A stretch of 32,938 bases of DNA from the NCBI GenBank assembly GCA_003427395.1, contig BFEA01000173.1, positions 1,954,930 through 1,987,867 of the forward strand, in the 5' to 3' direction. Numbering within the stretch: position 1 is the stretch's first letter; every line of letters begins with the position of its first letter. A program made the translations under genes and the position numbers. Below the pieces are notes generated by a model. The model saw only the letters and a program-made list of their open reading frames with translations, was not told where the DNA came from and ran no database searches. Source of the DNA: Chara braunii. Taxonomy: Eukaryota > Streptophyta > Charophyceae > Charales > Characeae. Positions 19,780 through 29,659 of this stretch are shown piece by piece.

Positions 19780-21370
19780 CAGAGGTAATCCTACAACCCT
19801 TCTCTGTCCTTTCTCCTCCTCATCGCCCACGGCTCCTGCATCCAATACCGAAATGACAGTAAGCCTTGGTTGTGCCCCTTGTGTCGGGTTGATAAGATCC
19901 CGACCGAGGCTCGCTTTCTTGACACCACGTCAGAAGGGTTGGAAAAGACCCAGAGGTTTAGAAGGGCCGAGGTATGGACGAATATCGCCTTGATTGCTAC
20001 CCTAGTGGGTAACCCCCTCCAGGACTTCACCAAGGAAGATCGGAGGAGGGCCAATGAAAGGGCCTGGGACTACCGCTGAAATGAGGCACGGCTGGAAAAA
20101 CGGAAAACAGATGGTAGTGGGATTTGGATGGTAGTGCCGCACCCGTTTATGAGGTATGACTAGGTGAAGACAACGCACGAGGAAACGGCTGCCCATTTTA
20201 CCGTACGGATCACGGAGGCGGCAATCGACAAAAATGAGTGGTATTGGTCCAATATTCGTGACGATGTGAAATTCATCGTCGCGAACTGTCAGGTCTGCGC
20301 TGCTTACAAGGCGCCGATTCAACCGCCAAGATCAATAGTACCGACGGTAGTTGAGCGGCCTTTTCAAAGGGTTAGCGTGGATACCACTGATATTGTGGCT
20401 CCCCCTGGACCCAATAGCTGTGAATATTCAATCCTACTCGTGTTCGTGGACCATTTTTCGAAATGGATCGAGGCGCATCCCTGTCGTACGCGACAGGCAG
20501 CCGAAATTGCGCGATATGTCAATCGGTTTTTAGGGATGCACTAGGACACGGAGGAAATTCTGACCGATAATGGAGTAGAATTCAGGGGAGAAGTCTTGAG
20601 GAATCTAGTCATAAACGGCGTCGCTATGCGGATACCGCACCCCATATTTTGCAATCTAATGGGCTGGTAGAAAATGCAAATAGGGTGATAAAGACTGAGC
20701 TACGATGCAATATCACGGCGCGGGACCCCAGGCCCTGGCCCGATATCGTAGATCACATCCTGGCGGTCCATCGATGGACGCCCCACGAATCGACGGGCTT
20801 GAGCCCTTTTCAATTAAGGACCAATGGCGTGGCCTGCGTTTCAATACCAAGCCTCCCGGACGAATCTTCGCTGAACTGACGGCCCACCAGGGACACGGTT
20901 CGAGACAAGGCCAAGCGACACATGGAATTGATGGACGGTCCCTGCCTCGATTGGCCCGAAAGTGCCAGCAAATGACCGAGTTGGCCCACGGCCAACAAGT
21001 CCGTAGTTACGAGGCCCGGAACGGGAATGCGGGTCCACGGACCGAGTACAAATTAGGGGACTTGGTATATGTGAGGAAATGTGCTCGCCAAGGTAAGATA
21101 GCCCCACAATTCGTCAGGCAATTCGGAGTGATCGACCTTGAACCGAACGGAGTGAGCACCGTGCACCTCGTGCCGGAGGTCTCGGGAAGCCGATCGGCGT
21201 GGCCGATCGTTCGCCACGTGTCTCACCTGCATCCCCTCCCTTCCTCCCCATCTCCTGCACCCTCTTCCTCTTCCTTGGCTACGGAAGAAAACGACGACTC
21301 TCCATCGCTTTCTTCCTCCCCTGCATCTCTCGCCTTTTCCCATACTCCGTTCCCGCCACCATCGCCATGA
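19780..21370 (+). pseudogene. integrase, with stops and frameshifts
   Basis: After a poorly conserved spacer containing a C-x2-C (CPLCRVDK), the zinc-binding HHCC module is visible as THEETAAHF and NCQVCAAYK (20176-20300). The DDE core follows: RVSVDTTDI (first Asp), LTDNGVEF (second Asp at 20566) and NGLVENANR (Glu at 20670), about 35 residues apart across a frameshift near 20645. TGA at 20077, TAG at 20161 and TAG at 20542 lie in frame. The C-terminal part has YKLGDLVYVRK and IAPQFVRQFGVIDL, the GPY/F-like module. A Pro/Ser-rich tail follows, and no chromodomain was seen. Integrase would join cDNA to the genome. Confidence 0.85.
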
Positions 21371-22922
21371 GTTTTCTTACGAAGCGAGCTCTCGGCGATC
21401 ATCTGCTAGCGCCACGAGGCTGCATCTTGGCGATTCGGCTGGTTCATCATCCGCGGTTCAATTTGGATCTTCTACGACTCGCACAATTCTTCTGCACTTC
21501 GGGGGTATATGTCGCGACCGAGTTCCGATTCGCGGGCAGTCACCAGGCGGTTGTGTTGGCAGAGGAAGTAGCTGTCCATCGGCGGTCAGCTCCAGGGATC
21601 AGCCACGTGTCCACAGTTGTCGCCTTCAGCGGCGATATCAACACGATCAGTCCGCTGCGGCATACAACTATCCGGACGTCACTGAGGGAGTGAGGACAAC
21701 AATTGGCAGTGGAGTAGAACCACTGGCTCACGTGCCACGGGGACAATCTTGTCCCTACGGACGACATCGATCTTGGTGGGATTCGAGCGTCCTAGCACGA
21801 GCCGACGGTGGTGCTTCCGGAACTTATCCCCTTTCAGCGTCCCCAATGAACCGCTCCCAACTCTCCACCTTCGCCCTTCCATCTCTCTTTCCCACCTTTT
21901 GGCAGTCTGGTCTTCACCCTCGCTTCTCTTTCTGCTTGGAGCCGCTCGCTGTCCCCCTCCTCGATCCAAGGCAGTGGAGGCTCTGGTGTGAACACTTCGT
22001 CGATCTTTCGATGTGCCTGGCCGGAGTGCGACTAACGTGGACAAGGGACGAAGAGCATCGTGCTTGGATCGAGGACTTGGAGTTGCTGATCATCCAGGCT
22101 TGGAGGACGGACGTGGAGGGCGATCTTCTCAGATTCCTGTTCGAATCGGTGCGGCCCAGCCATCGCCAGCTGATCGTGCAGGAGCTCACAGTTCCTCTCC
22201 CGCAGTTGGTTGACGATCTCCCCCTTGAGATCGTCTCGCAGAGCGACAAGAACCCGGTCCCGCACGTCCTCACACTGACGCTGACGCCGTACCTTCAGTG
22301 GTTAGCGTGCCTGGAGGAGCCGGGAAGCGGGCGCAACCCGCCATCGCAGCGGGGATATCTAGATCCAGGAGAGATAATCGACCTCGCTTTCTTCCAGGAT
22401 CGAACGGCCTCTGAAGACGAGGAGTTAGCGATCGAAGAAGAAGAAGAAGAAAAAGTTGTTGAGGAGGACGACGAGGAAGAGACACCGAAAGAAGGGAGTT
22501 ATAGTGAACACAGCGAAGGAGAGCAGAGTGAGGAGGAAGAAGAAGAAGAGCAAGGCGAAGAAGAGGAAGAGCTAGAGCTGGAAGAATTTGAGTGGGAGAT
22601 CTCGGCGGAGGAGGTGGAACAAACGGACGCTCAGGCAGAGGACCCCGAGGGGGCGCACAAGAGAGAGGAGATCGAGGCCGGAAAGCGACAACTGGAGTTC
22701 GCCAGCGGAGCAAATCTGCAGATTGCCGACGATCCGGCCCGAGATCCGGAGCCGCCCAAGCCCGAAGATGGAGACCCAGCGACCGAGACTTTGAGCGCAC
22801 CAGCAAGGCGGCGACGAAGCCGATCCCCCTCCCCCCCCACCTCCGATCATTCATCAGTTCGAGCCTGTACTGATGCGGGCCATCAGGCTTCATCCCCAGT
22901 CGTTATCCCGTCGTCCCCTTGA
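21367..22922 (+). pseudogene. extra ORF downstream of integrase, acidic C-terminal region, one frameshift
   Basis: An ATG at 21367 opens a frame (MSFLTKRALGDHLLAPRG) that runs to a TGA at 21691. A second frame carries on to 22922 (first ATG 21846) with LDPRQWRLWCEHFVDLSMCL, LTWTRDEEHRAWIEDLELL and then a long Glu/Asp tract (about 22430-22610). A basic Arg/Ser-rich patch (ARRRRSRSPSPP) lies near the end. The abutting frames suggest one ancestral protein broken by a frameshift near 21690. I recognise no known domain: no signal peptide, transmembrane segment or envelope motif is evident. Its position between integrase and the 3' LTR is that of the additional ORFs of some Ty3 lineages. The acidic tract and SR-like patch would suit a nucleic-acid or chromatin-associated role, which is speculation. 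Confidence 0.6.
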
Positions 22923-23648
22923 CCATCTCACCCTCTGCCAAATTACCACCCGTGTCACCTTCCCCCGTAACCCCTTCCCCATCGATACCTTCCGATTCTT
23001 CTACGCTACTCGCCTCGTTGTTACTGTTCACCCCCATCCCTCGACCCGGTTCGCCCTCCCCAACTTCTGCCTTCACGCCCTTCTCCTTAGTGCCGCGTGG
23101 CGAGGCCATAATATCGTCGAAGTTTATTGCATGATTACGGGGACTATCCCCGCATGCGAGAACTACGACCATTTCCGCGCGGCACTCTTCTGAACCTTCG
23201 CCACTTTGTAGCCCGATTACCCCTCCTCCCTCCCCCACAGTGGTAATCGCTTCCCCCGTTTCCACCGGATTGTCCGATATTAGGAGCTTCCGAAAACGGT
23301 GGCGAGGATGAAAAGTTTCTTGCCCCCGCTCCCGATTAACCCTTCCCCTCGCTATGCCCCCATGTATCATCTCTCCTTCCCCCTCCCCGGTGGACATTGA
23401 TGATCGGTTGATTGGTGTGCTTGCCACGGCGATAGCACGAATAATCCCCTCCTTGGATTGACGAGAGCCCTCCTGAGGAATTTGTAAGACAGAGCCCAAA
23501 TGCCACGTTGGATGACGTCCACACTCCTTCACACGGTAAGTGGCAACATAGAAAGCTTCGCGTGTCGATCGATTAGAGAGATCGACACGTGTCAAGATTC
23601 AAGCAAGCAGGAGCTTGCTTAAGATTGGAACCCCCTGGGCGTCACATG
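22923..23648 (+). other. 3' untranslated part of the retrotransposon
   Basis: A pyrimidine-rich stretch without a supported gene. Pro/Ser-rich plus frames and a 230-residue minus frame (22903-23595) look like compositional by-products. The element's polypurine tract should lie just left of 23649; only weak purine runs are seen there (AAGATTGGAA), so the PPT is eroded or unrecognised. GTCACATGTGTGAC spans the LTR start. Confidence 0.5.
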
Positions 23649-24982
23649 TGTGACGAACCGATTTCTGTTCCGCGCGATTTTCTGCACGGTAGCAACGAGG
23701 GGTCCTAAGCTGGGAAAGATGGGCCAATTACAGGAGACCGGGATTGAAGGGAAATTGCATCAGTGTCCTCGATTCTTCGTCTTTTTGCATCGTCTCTTGT
23801 CAGATGGCTGGGTTCAGGCCCAGGCAAGTCCCAAGGATGATTGATGGGTTATGCGCTGCCGCGAGCGTGCGAATAATTCTGGTTGACGACGTCCATTTTC
23901 GTTTTCTGTTGTTGGATTTTAGGCGTGGAGACCGCGCGGGAATTTTGCTTCACTCTTTTTGAATTTTCTTTTTGAATCTTGTCGAGCCTCAATGGCTCTC
24001 GGAATTTCGGACTTTCTTTTCGGAATTCGTGCTTTTCGTTTTTTCTGCATTAGGTAGGAATTTCTTAATTTTGCAATTAGGATTTTCTTTTGCCGCGCGA
24101 CGCTTTTTGCTTACGCGCTTCTTTGTGTGGCTGCAACGGAACTCTAATTAGTCGGCACCCTTAATCTTGTGTGAAACTGTAATTTTGGGTGGGCGTCATT
24201 GTAACTGTATCTTTCTTCTTGAACTTCGTATTTCCCACTCTCGCTTTTTCTTGATATGTCTAGCCAGCCCACGGACTGCATGCTGGGATCGGTGTGTGGA
24301 GAGAGGCTACGTCCCCCACGCCGCGATCTGGCCATGGAGAACGTACGCGCTCCCTCTCCTGATCTCTTTCCTAAGTCTTTGTAATTTCGTGTTCTTCGCG
24401 CAAACATGCCCGTTATAAATTCGGGCTGCGCGATTAGATAGCCCTCTTAACCAGTTGTCGGAAGCTCGGGGAGCGCGATCAGTGAGGGTCGGCTCACGAG
24501 CGAAGTAAGAGGTGAGTTGAAGTGGGAGTCGGGCGACCCGACGAGCTGGTGCCAAACGCGAGGGGTTGACGTGGGCCACGACGGACTGTGGGAGCGAGCG
24601 AACCTGACGGATGCGGGAGGACTAAGAGGGGTGACGACTTTGTGGGTCGGTGCATGGCGACGGACCGTCCGCATCGGAGATAGATAGAGAGGAAGAGGGA
24701 GCTGAGGTTGATGGACGTAGATTTGCAGTTTTCTTTGTATTTTCTCCCTCTTTGCTTTTGTATATAAATTTTGATATCGGCTCAGGGCGACTCGCCCGTT
24801 TTCTTTTGTTTTCGGAATCCTTGTTTCGGTTTCAGCCCACACTCGTTTTGCAATTGATCTCGATCTCGTTGGTTGTGTGTTTTGAGGAATGAATGGATGA
24901 ATGGTTGTCATGTCTGTTGCTTTTCTTTTGTCTGGTCCTTGCCTTTACTTGTCCTTTTGATACACTCATGAGCATAATAGAA
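23649..24982 (+). repeat. 3' LTR, truncated at its right end
   Basis: Begins TGTGACGAACCGATTTCTGT like the 5' copy and stays collinear to AGCATAATAGAA, where similarity stops abruptly. No CA terminus or target duplication follows, and the PBS-defined LTR end is missing. The copy therefore seems cut off by a later insertion or rearrangement, with the minus-strand gene cluster starting next door. Confidence 0.85.
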
Positions 24983-25045
24983 TGCGTGTTAGCGATGAAG
25001 CGCATCGATTATTGGACATGTTTCGACCTCGACGAACGTGCTATG

Positions 25046-25942
25046 CTACTGGCTCCTATCCAGAGTCCCGTGAAGAAGAAGAGGTATAAAATTTGTTGCG
25101 TGCTTTATGTCGTCACAGTACAGACAGTCTATCACTATCTTTTGCCTGCCACCCACTAACGGTACTTCTTTTTGTCCTGATCGATGATACTGTTTCGTAC
25201 GAGTCACTTCATCCATGTCACATCTTCTATGCTCGACTGTGAATACAATCTCCTCACATTTATCAAAAAGGTAGTGCAGTTGCACGTGCACCAAACTGTC
25301 AACCTTGTACATTAACTCTCTCCTAAGTGTCGCATCGATTTCTAACCGATTCCGAAACTGTTCGAGTTTGCTTAAACCCGCGGGGGCCCAAAATTCTTCC
25401 CGGGTAGTAAACAACACATTCATTGTCGTGTCAGTGATCTTCGCTGCTGTAAAAAGCGTAACTACGACCTTGCCTTTGTTCGATATTCGGATTCGACCGT
25501 AGTAGTCCACCACCACCGGTGCGAGCAATTCTCTTCTGCCGATGCAACGCCACGCGCATAGTTTTTGTTTCAATTTGTCTTTCACGTCCCATTCCTGTTT
25601 CCTGCACACCTCCCTCCAGTTTGATAGCATGTCCAAAGGATCCACAATGTCTTTTCTCGACACAATGACGTATGCCTCTTCATCCTTTGTGTACAGGTAC
25701 CAAACATTTGATCATTTGTCAACGACAATCATCTCCTGTCCGTTGATGAGACCCATGATCGGTAGAAGTTCTCCATCCGGCCCAACTTCGTTTTCGACAT
25801 TCATGTACTCATAATTCGCAAATTACTCCACAATATCAACCGACCAAATGTTAGTGCCCAAGATAATGACATCCTCGAGTGTTAATGGAACTGGATGAGA
25901 GGATCCGCTTCCGTGTGAGCTTGTTTGCCCGACTTCGATCAT
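25046..25942 (-). pseudogene. unknown protein gene with two in-frame stops
   Basis: From ATG at 25942 (MIEVGQTSSHGSGSSHPVPL) one minus-strand frame runs to a stop at 25046, 298 codons. It is broken only by TAA at 25823-25825 and TGA at 25712-25714. The text is protein-like throughout, for example GPDGELLPIMGLINGQEMIV, VWYLYTKDEEAYVIV, GRIRISNKGKVVVTLFTAAK and LVHVQLHYLFDKCEEIVFTV. No known family is recognised. The stops fit C-to-T changes (CAA to TAA, CGA to TGA). It lies downstream of two paralogous genes on the same strand and 63 bp from the LTR break, so it probably belongs to the same inserted unit. Confidence 0.6.
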
Positions 25943-26061
25943 GCAAGTTAAGCGTGTTGACGAACAAAATCCGCGAGTTTCGTTATATTAGATTTTGAAT
26001 ATTGTACACAGGCACGTCTATTATACAATTACAAATTTTTTTAACTCCGAAGATGCTCTGT

Positions 26062-26099
26062 ATAGCGGATAAAAATAGAAAAAGCAGTATATCCGCTAT
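26062..26099. promoter_or_regulatory. perfect 10-bp stem-loop between two minus-strand genes
   Basis: ATAGCGGATA (26062-26071) and TATCCGCTAT (26090-26099) are exact reverse complements with an A-rich 18-nt loop. The stem-loop lies in the gap between the gene ending at 26126 and the one starting at 25942. It might influence 3'-end formation or be a trace of a small inverted-repeat element. Confidence 0.45.
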
Positions 26100-26125
26100 G
26101 ATTACATTGTCATTAACTGCATCCC

Positions 26126-27136
26126 TTACGTAGGCGGTCTGATAACCCGTCCGGATCTTGTGACGTATGGGGTTTGCCGCGGACGAGGTCGTGGACTGAA
26201 ACCATACATAGCATTCATGGACGATCCATATACGTGGATCTGCGGCTCCTTGATTGTTGCATTCTCTGAAAATACCGACATGTATTTCAACCTAACAGAC
26301 CCTCCCGGACGTGCTAAGGAATTCCCAATGGCGTCTCGTATGACCATCGCTTTCTCTTCCAGTTGTTGCCACAATGCCGGATTTTGCATCTGGCCTGCTA
26401 TCACCACATCTGACCGTCCATCTGGATCCCAGCGAACAGGCAACCACCAACCCTGTGGCGGCTGAAGAAAGAGCTGGTTCCGTGATACACGCACAACTGC
26501 ATCTACGAGTTTCATAGATTTGTTTGAAGAAGCCACACATAGCACTCTTGCGAATTCATATCCGGTAATACTCAACCGGACGCAACAGTATGACACAGCT
26601 CGCGGATAAATCCCTGGGCAACGGAGTGGGTACTGCTCCAAGAATGAACAATGACGAGTTGTGTCTATCAACTCTTGTTTCAGCGAACTCCTCCAAGTTC
26701 GTGGCGAACTCGTGATATACACGAAGTCGAGGCGACTGTTGTAGCGGTCAATGTTGCGGTATGCTTTGCTCAGATGGTTGAGGAAAACAGGCTTGAGAAG
26801 ACCATCAGGCACGGGAATGAGGCTCCCGAACTCCAACATATTGGCGAACTTGTAATGGATTGCACAAGGGCTGCCACCCACACTCTCCATCGCATTCCAA
26901 TTACCATCGGTCCATTGGTCAAGATGTCGATTCATATATGGGACGATGGTCATCCATGGGTCCTCTTCGAATTCCTCTCTTGTTGCTTTGTTGAGCCAAG
27001 TATGACCGTTATAATGCCGCACCGATTTCGCACAAGGAGGAAATGGTTTTGCTGAGCGCTTGTGTCTCTCGGGACTTCCACTAATGCTTGTCGACGTTGT
27101 CGATGACATTATGCACCCTACACACCACACACACAT
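26126..27136 (-). CDS. unknown protein, paralogue of the gene at 27606-28492
   Basis: An intact frame of 336 codons from ATG at 27136 (another ATG lies at 27109). It shares with the upstream neighbour a DPWMTIVPY / DPWLSVLPW segment, a FANMLEFG / FANEMEWG segment, SPRTW, and YCCVRLSI / YCSVRVSL. These are spaced alike, so the two are paralogues of an unnamed family. The C-terminal half has QPPQGWWLPVRWDPDGRSDV and ends with VTRSGRVIRPP. That tail resembles the TRSGR-(V)-(V/I)-(R/K)-PP pieces common in transposon-encoded proteins, a hint of mobile origin rather than proof. The N-terminal 30 residues are Ser/Thr-rich. No enzyme motif is recognised. Confidence 0.65.
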   Translation of the reverse strand: MCVWCVGCIMSSTTSTSISGSPERHKRSAKPFPPCAKSVRHYNGHTWLNKATREEFEEDPWMTIVPYMNRHLDQWTDGNWNAMESVGGSPCAIHYKFANMLEFGSLIPVPDGLLKPVFLNHLSKAYRNIDRYNSRLDFVYITSSPRTWRSSLKQELIDTTRHCSFLEQYPLRCPGIYPRAVSYCCVRLSITGYEFARVLCVASSNKSMKLVDAVVRVSRNQLFLQPPQGWWLPVRWDPDGRSDVVIAGQMQNPALWQQLEEKAMVIRDAIGNSLARPGGSVRLKYMSVFSENATIKEPQIHVYGSSMNAMYGFSPRPRPRQTPYVTRSGRVIRPPT

Positions 27137-27757
27137 GAGCGACACAATCGAACGTGTAGACGCTCGTAAATAAAGTCGAAAAATGATAACTCTCCGATGA
27201 GGTTAACACTTAGTGATGGTACTTGCCTATCCGTAGTAAACTATTTGTAATATGAGAATTTGTTTGTATGAACCAATGTGTTTAACACGTTTTCCTTCGT
27301 AACTATACAAGTCGTGCAGGGGTGAGCTGAATGTGAGCGTTTTCAAACCCTCAGGTTTCTCATTGTCGTCCCTTTCGAATGATGATATATACGACATCTT
27401 TACGAAACTGCAATTCTCTTCCACTGATGCTTGTCGACATTGTCGACGACATTAGGCACCCTACACACCACACACACATGAGCGACAAAATCGAATGTTT
27501 AGACGCTCGTAAATAAAGTCGAGAAATGATAACTCTCCACTGAGGCTAGCACTCAGTGATGGTACTTGCCTATCCGTGATAAACTATTTGTAATATGAGA
27601 ATTTGCTAGTATGAAGCAATGTGTTTAACACGTTTTCCTTCGTAACTATACAAGTCGTGCAGGGGTGAGCCGAATGTGAGCATTTTCAAACCCTCGGGTT
27701 CGTCATTGTCGTCCCTGTCGAATGATGATGTATACGACATCTTTACGAAACTGCACG
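27074..27757. repeat. 345-bp tandem duplication between the paralogues
   Basis: Copy 1 (27074-27412) and copy 2 (27419-27757) begin TTCCACTAATGCTTGTCGAC / TTCCACTGATGCTTGTCGAC and end TTTACGAAACTGCA. They are about 90% or more identical by eye. On the minus strand each copy holds the start of the downstream gene (ATG..SSTTSTSIS / SSTMSTSIS), the intergenic DNA and the 3' coding end of the upstream gene (SFVKMSY..DLYSYEGKRVKHI). The duplication must have happened after the two genes were already head to tail. Confidence 0.85.
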
Positions 27758-28492
27758 TTCCGGCGAGAGCGACGTCAATAACGTCTTTTATGGTGCATAT
27801 TTTATGTTCTACTCCGTCCACGGACTCTTTCACATTAAATCCTGAATTATCGCATGCGTGTTCATTCAACAGTGCTTCGCATCGTGCCTCTATTAATCTT
27901 CACCCTTACGGGCCTTACCTGTGCATGTTACGCAATTGACTCTACATAAAACACTATCGTTTAAGGAAACCCTCACAGAGCAATACGATATGCGTTTATT
28001 GCTCGTCCCCGCTTCGTTACGCACGGGGTACGTTGTGATTCTCTGACACGATTTTTCGCACCTTTGCAGTTCGACTTTGAACCGCTTCGGCCACGTGCGA
28101 GGTGATGTTCTTACGAGCTTGCATGAAATTTCTCCATCCTCCTCGCAGCACTCATTCGTCGAATCTTGGCTTGCATTTGTGACAAGAGGGTCATAAGTAC
28201 CCAGGTGGTTGTTCATCAAGTGAATCTCTGCATAGTTCGGTATATACGCTGTCTCGAGACAGGCAGAACGTATTTCGATAATCCGGCCCCACTCCATCTC
28301 GTTAGCAAATCTGAAGTCGTGCGCCCATGAACATTCTATGATCGCGATCTCCCAATCGCTCTCGCTCCAGTTCCCAACTGCTCCTCGCCATGGCAGCACA
28401 CTCAGCCATGGATCGACTCGAAGTGCCTCGACTATCCGGAATTTCGTATTCTCGTCCAACTGCCGATGACGGTTGTTGTCGTTAGTGGTCAT
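27606..28492 (-). CDS. unknown protein with a probable 77-bp intron
   Basis: Starts at ATG 28492 (MTTNDNNRHRQLDENTKFRI). Exon 1 runs to 27919, where the minus strand reads ACAG|GTAAGG, a textbook donor. A matching acceptor (ATAATTCAG|G) gives an intron at 27842-27918, 77 bp. The join keeps the frame (phase 1, Gly) and continues FNVKESVDGVEHKICTI to a TAG at 27606, total about 269 residues. It shares DPW, FAN..EWG, SPRTW and YCSVRVSL with the gene at 26126-27136. The function is unknown. The alternative, without splicing, is a 199-residue protein ending at 27893. I favour the spliced form because exon 2 is open and duplicated intact in the 345-bp repeat. Confidence 0.65.
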
Positions 28493-28629
28493 CCCGCCAC
28501 TCGATGAACACACGAAGTAGCTTTTGTATAGAGCACATACACTGCTGTAAGCATGTTTGCGATAAAATTTGGAAACATGTCACCCCAAGCGACAAATCTT
28601 TATTAATTTCTCACGACTCCCACCGTATT

Positions 28630-28730
28630 GTGCGTTTGATAAACGTTGGAACCCCTCTCTCCCTTACCCCTCCCTTAACAGAAGCGGTGGGGGGGGGGGT
28701 CCGGCGTTTGTCAAACGCCTCACCCCCTCC
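28630..28730. repeat. two isolated palindromic units like those of the terminal array
   Basis: GCGTTTGATAAACGTTGGAA (near 28634) and GGTCCGGCGTTTGTCAAACG (near 28699, continuing CCTCACCCC) share the GCGTTTG-N-CAAACG core of the array at 31.7-32.85 kb. They lie between the DUF7869-type gene end and the start of the next minus-strand gene. Confidence 0.65.
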
Positions 28731-28867
28731 CTTCTGAGCGTCTTCGAAAATCGTCATGCATCAATATCCCGATTGTTCTTGGATGGAGTATCAGCTGAAT
28801 CCGGCGCTGCCAATGACTGTTGTGCTTTAAGTGCATCCCCTTTCCGGATTTTCATTCCCGTTCTAGA

Positions 28868-29659
28868 TCAAATCCCGCTGGTCCATGCCCATGCCACACT
28901 TCTGAGGTCTTGCCATCCGGGTTCCAATTCAATTTTCACTCTCCACGTCTTATTCCATGCATCTTCGTAAAGCTTTGAGACCTCTTGTTCGCCATCGCAC
29001 AACCTCCAGTACTCCACGAAAATCCGGGTTGTCTCCCTCTTGATGACACGAGCAACCCAAAAGGTGCACCCTTCTTGCACGTGGTCATCCGGAGCGAGAA
29101 GAACAACGAAATCATCAATCTCAACAGCTTTACAAGGGTCGAATTCTGGTTTGGGTGCATCCTTCCTATGGCCGACAAAGCACGGTTTTCTCAACGGCTG
29201 TAGCACGACGCACGGGACCGCGGAGTCTGCACTTGGTTTGCTCGGCCTGAGTGATGGCCAAAAAGAGTATGACAACGACACTATTTCAGTCTCTTCCACC
29301 TTAATGTTGTCGAACTCGGCTAAACACTTCGTCCAGTATCTCAGTCTGTCAGTCTTGAGTTGGCGTTCCTCTATAGTTTATGTTTCTCATTCGTTCATTG
29401 CGTTCTTCCACGTTTTCACTAAAACGCGCAGACCCGCTTTTCCGTTAGTAAAATCACCGGAAGCGAGGTTGGGCGACTCGCGGCGCGGCTCGAACCCCCA
29501 TGCGGGACCTGCCCATTTCTTGTCCGCACCCCGTTTGAACCAGTATACCGGTCCCTTGTCAAGCCCCCAGTTTTTTGTCGGTGCAGTGTGCTTTGTACAC
29601 CATAGCCGGGTTATCACCCGCCATGTAGAAACGGAAAAGGTGGGGTGTGGCATGGCCAT
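28868..29659 (-). pseudogene. C-terminal part of the DUF7869-type gene
   Basis: One minus frame carries GPVYWFKRGADKKWAGPAWG, then KAGLRVLVKTWKNAMNE, a TGA (29387) and a nearby TAA. It continues in the same frame as LKTDRLRYWTKCLAEFD and EETEIVSLSYSFWPSLRP. The final 80 residues (AVEIDDFVVLLAPDDHV, FWVARVIKRE, IFVEYWRL) look like a small beta-rich module of the kind that ends DUF7869-type proteins (defined by F-W-x-A/G-x-V). It follows the catalytic-looking core after a frameshift near 29600. Confidence 0.65.

Larger units (their letters stand above)
9420..24982 (+). mobile_element. degenerate Ty3/gypsy-type LTR retrotransposon
   Basis: LTR homology, a PBS for initiator Met tRNA and the order gag, zinc knuckle, protease, RT, RNase H, integrase identify a Ty3/gypsy (Metaviridae-type) element. 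An additional ORF lies between integrase and the 3' LTR. The element is inactive: gag carries an in-frame TGA and a 3.1-kb insertion, pol carries several stops and frameshifts, the RT is split by a 413-bp MITE, and the 3' LTR appears truncated. Over the first 150 bp the two LTR copies agree at roughly nine of ten positions by eye, which implies an old insertion. No chromodomain was recognised at the integrase C-terminus. Extra ORFs in this position are known from Athila/Tat-like elements, but the lineage is not settled here. Confidence 0.9.

Noticed and set aside
16701-20544. Stop-codon reassignment (TAG/TAA as Gln)
   Set aside because: All three stop codons interrupt frames, frameshifts are also present, and one TAA falls on a catalytic Ser/Thr codon. 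Decay explains everything more simply.
22270-23595. Minus-strand frames of 207 and 230 residues opposite the retrotransposon's extra ORF and 3' region
   Set aside because: Antisense to a better supported frame or of biased composition, without recognisable motifs.
24983-24987. Target-site duplication to the right of the 3' LTR
   Set aside because: TGCGT does not match the bases left of the 5' LTR, and the LTR end itself is missing.
29460-29560. tRNA-like sequence around GGCTCGAACCCC
   Set aside because: No cloverleaf could be formed, and the bases belong to the DUF7869-type gene frame.
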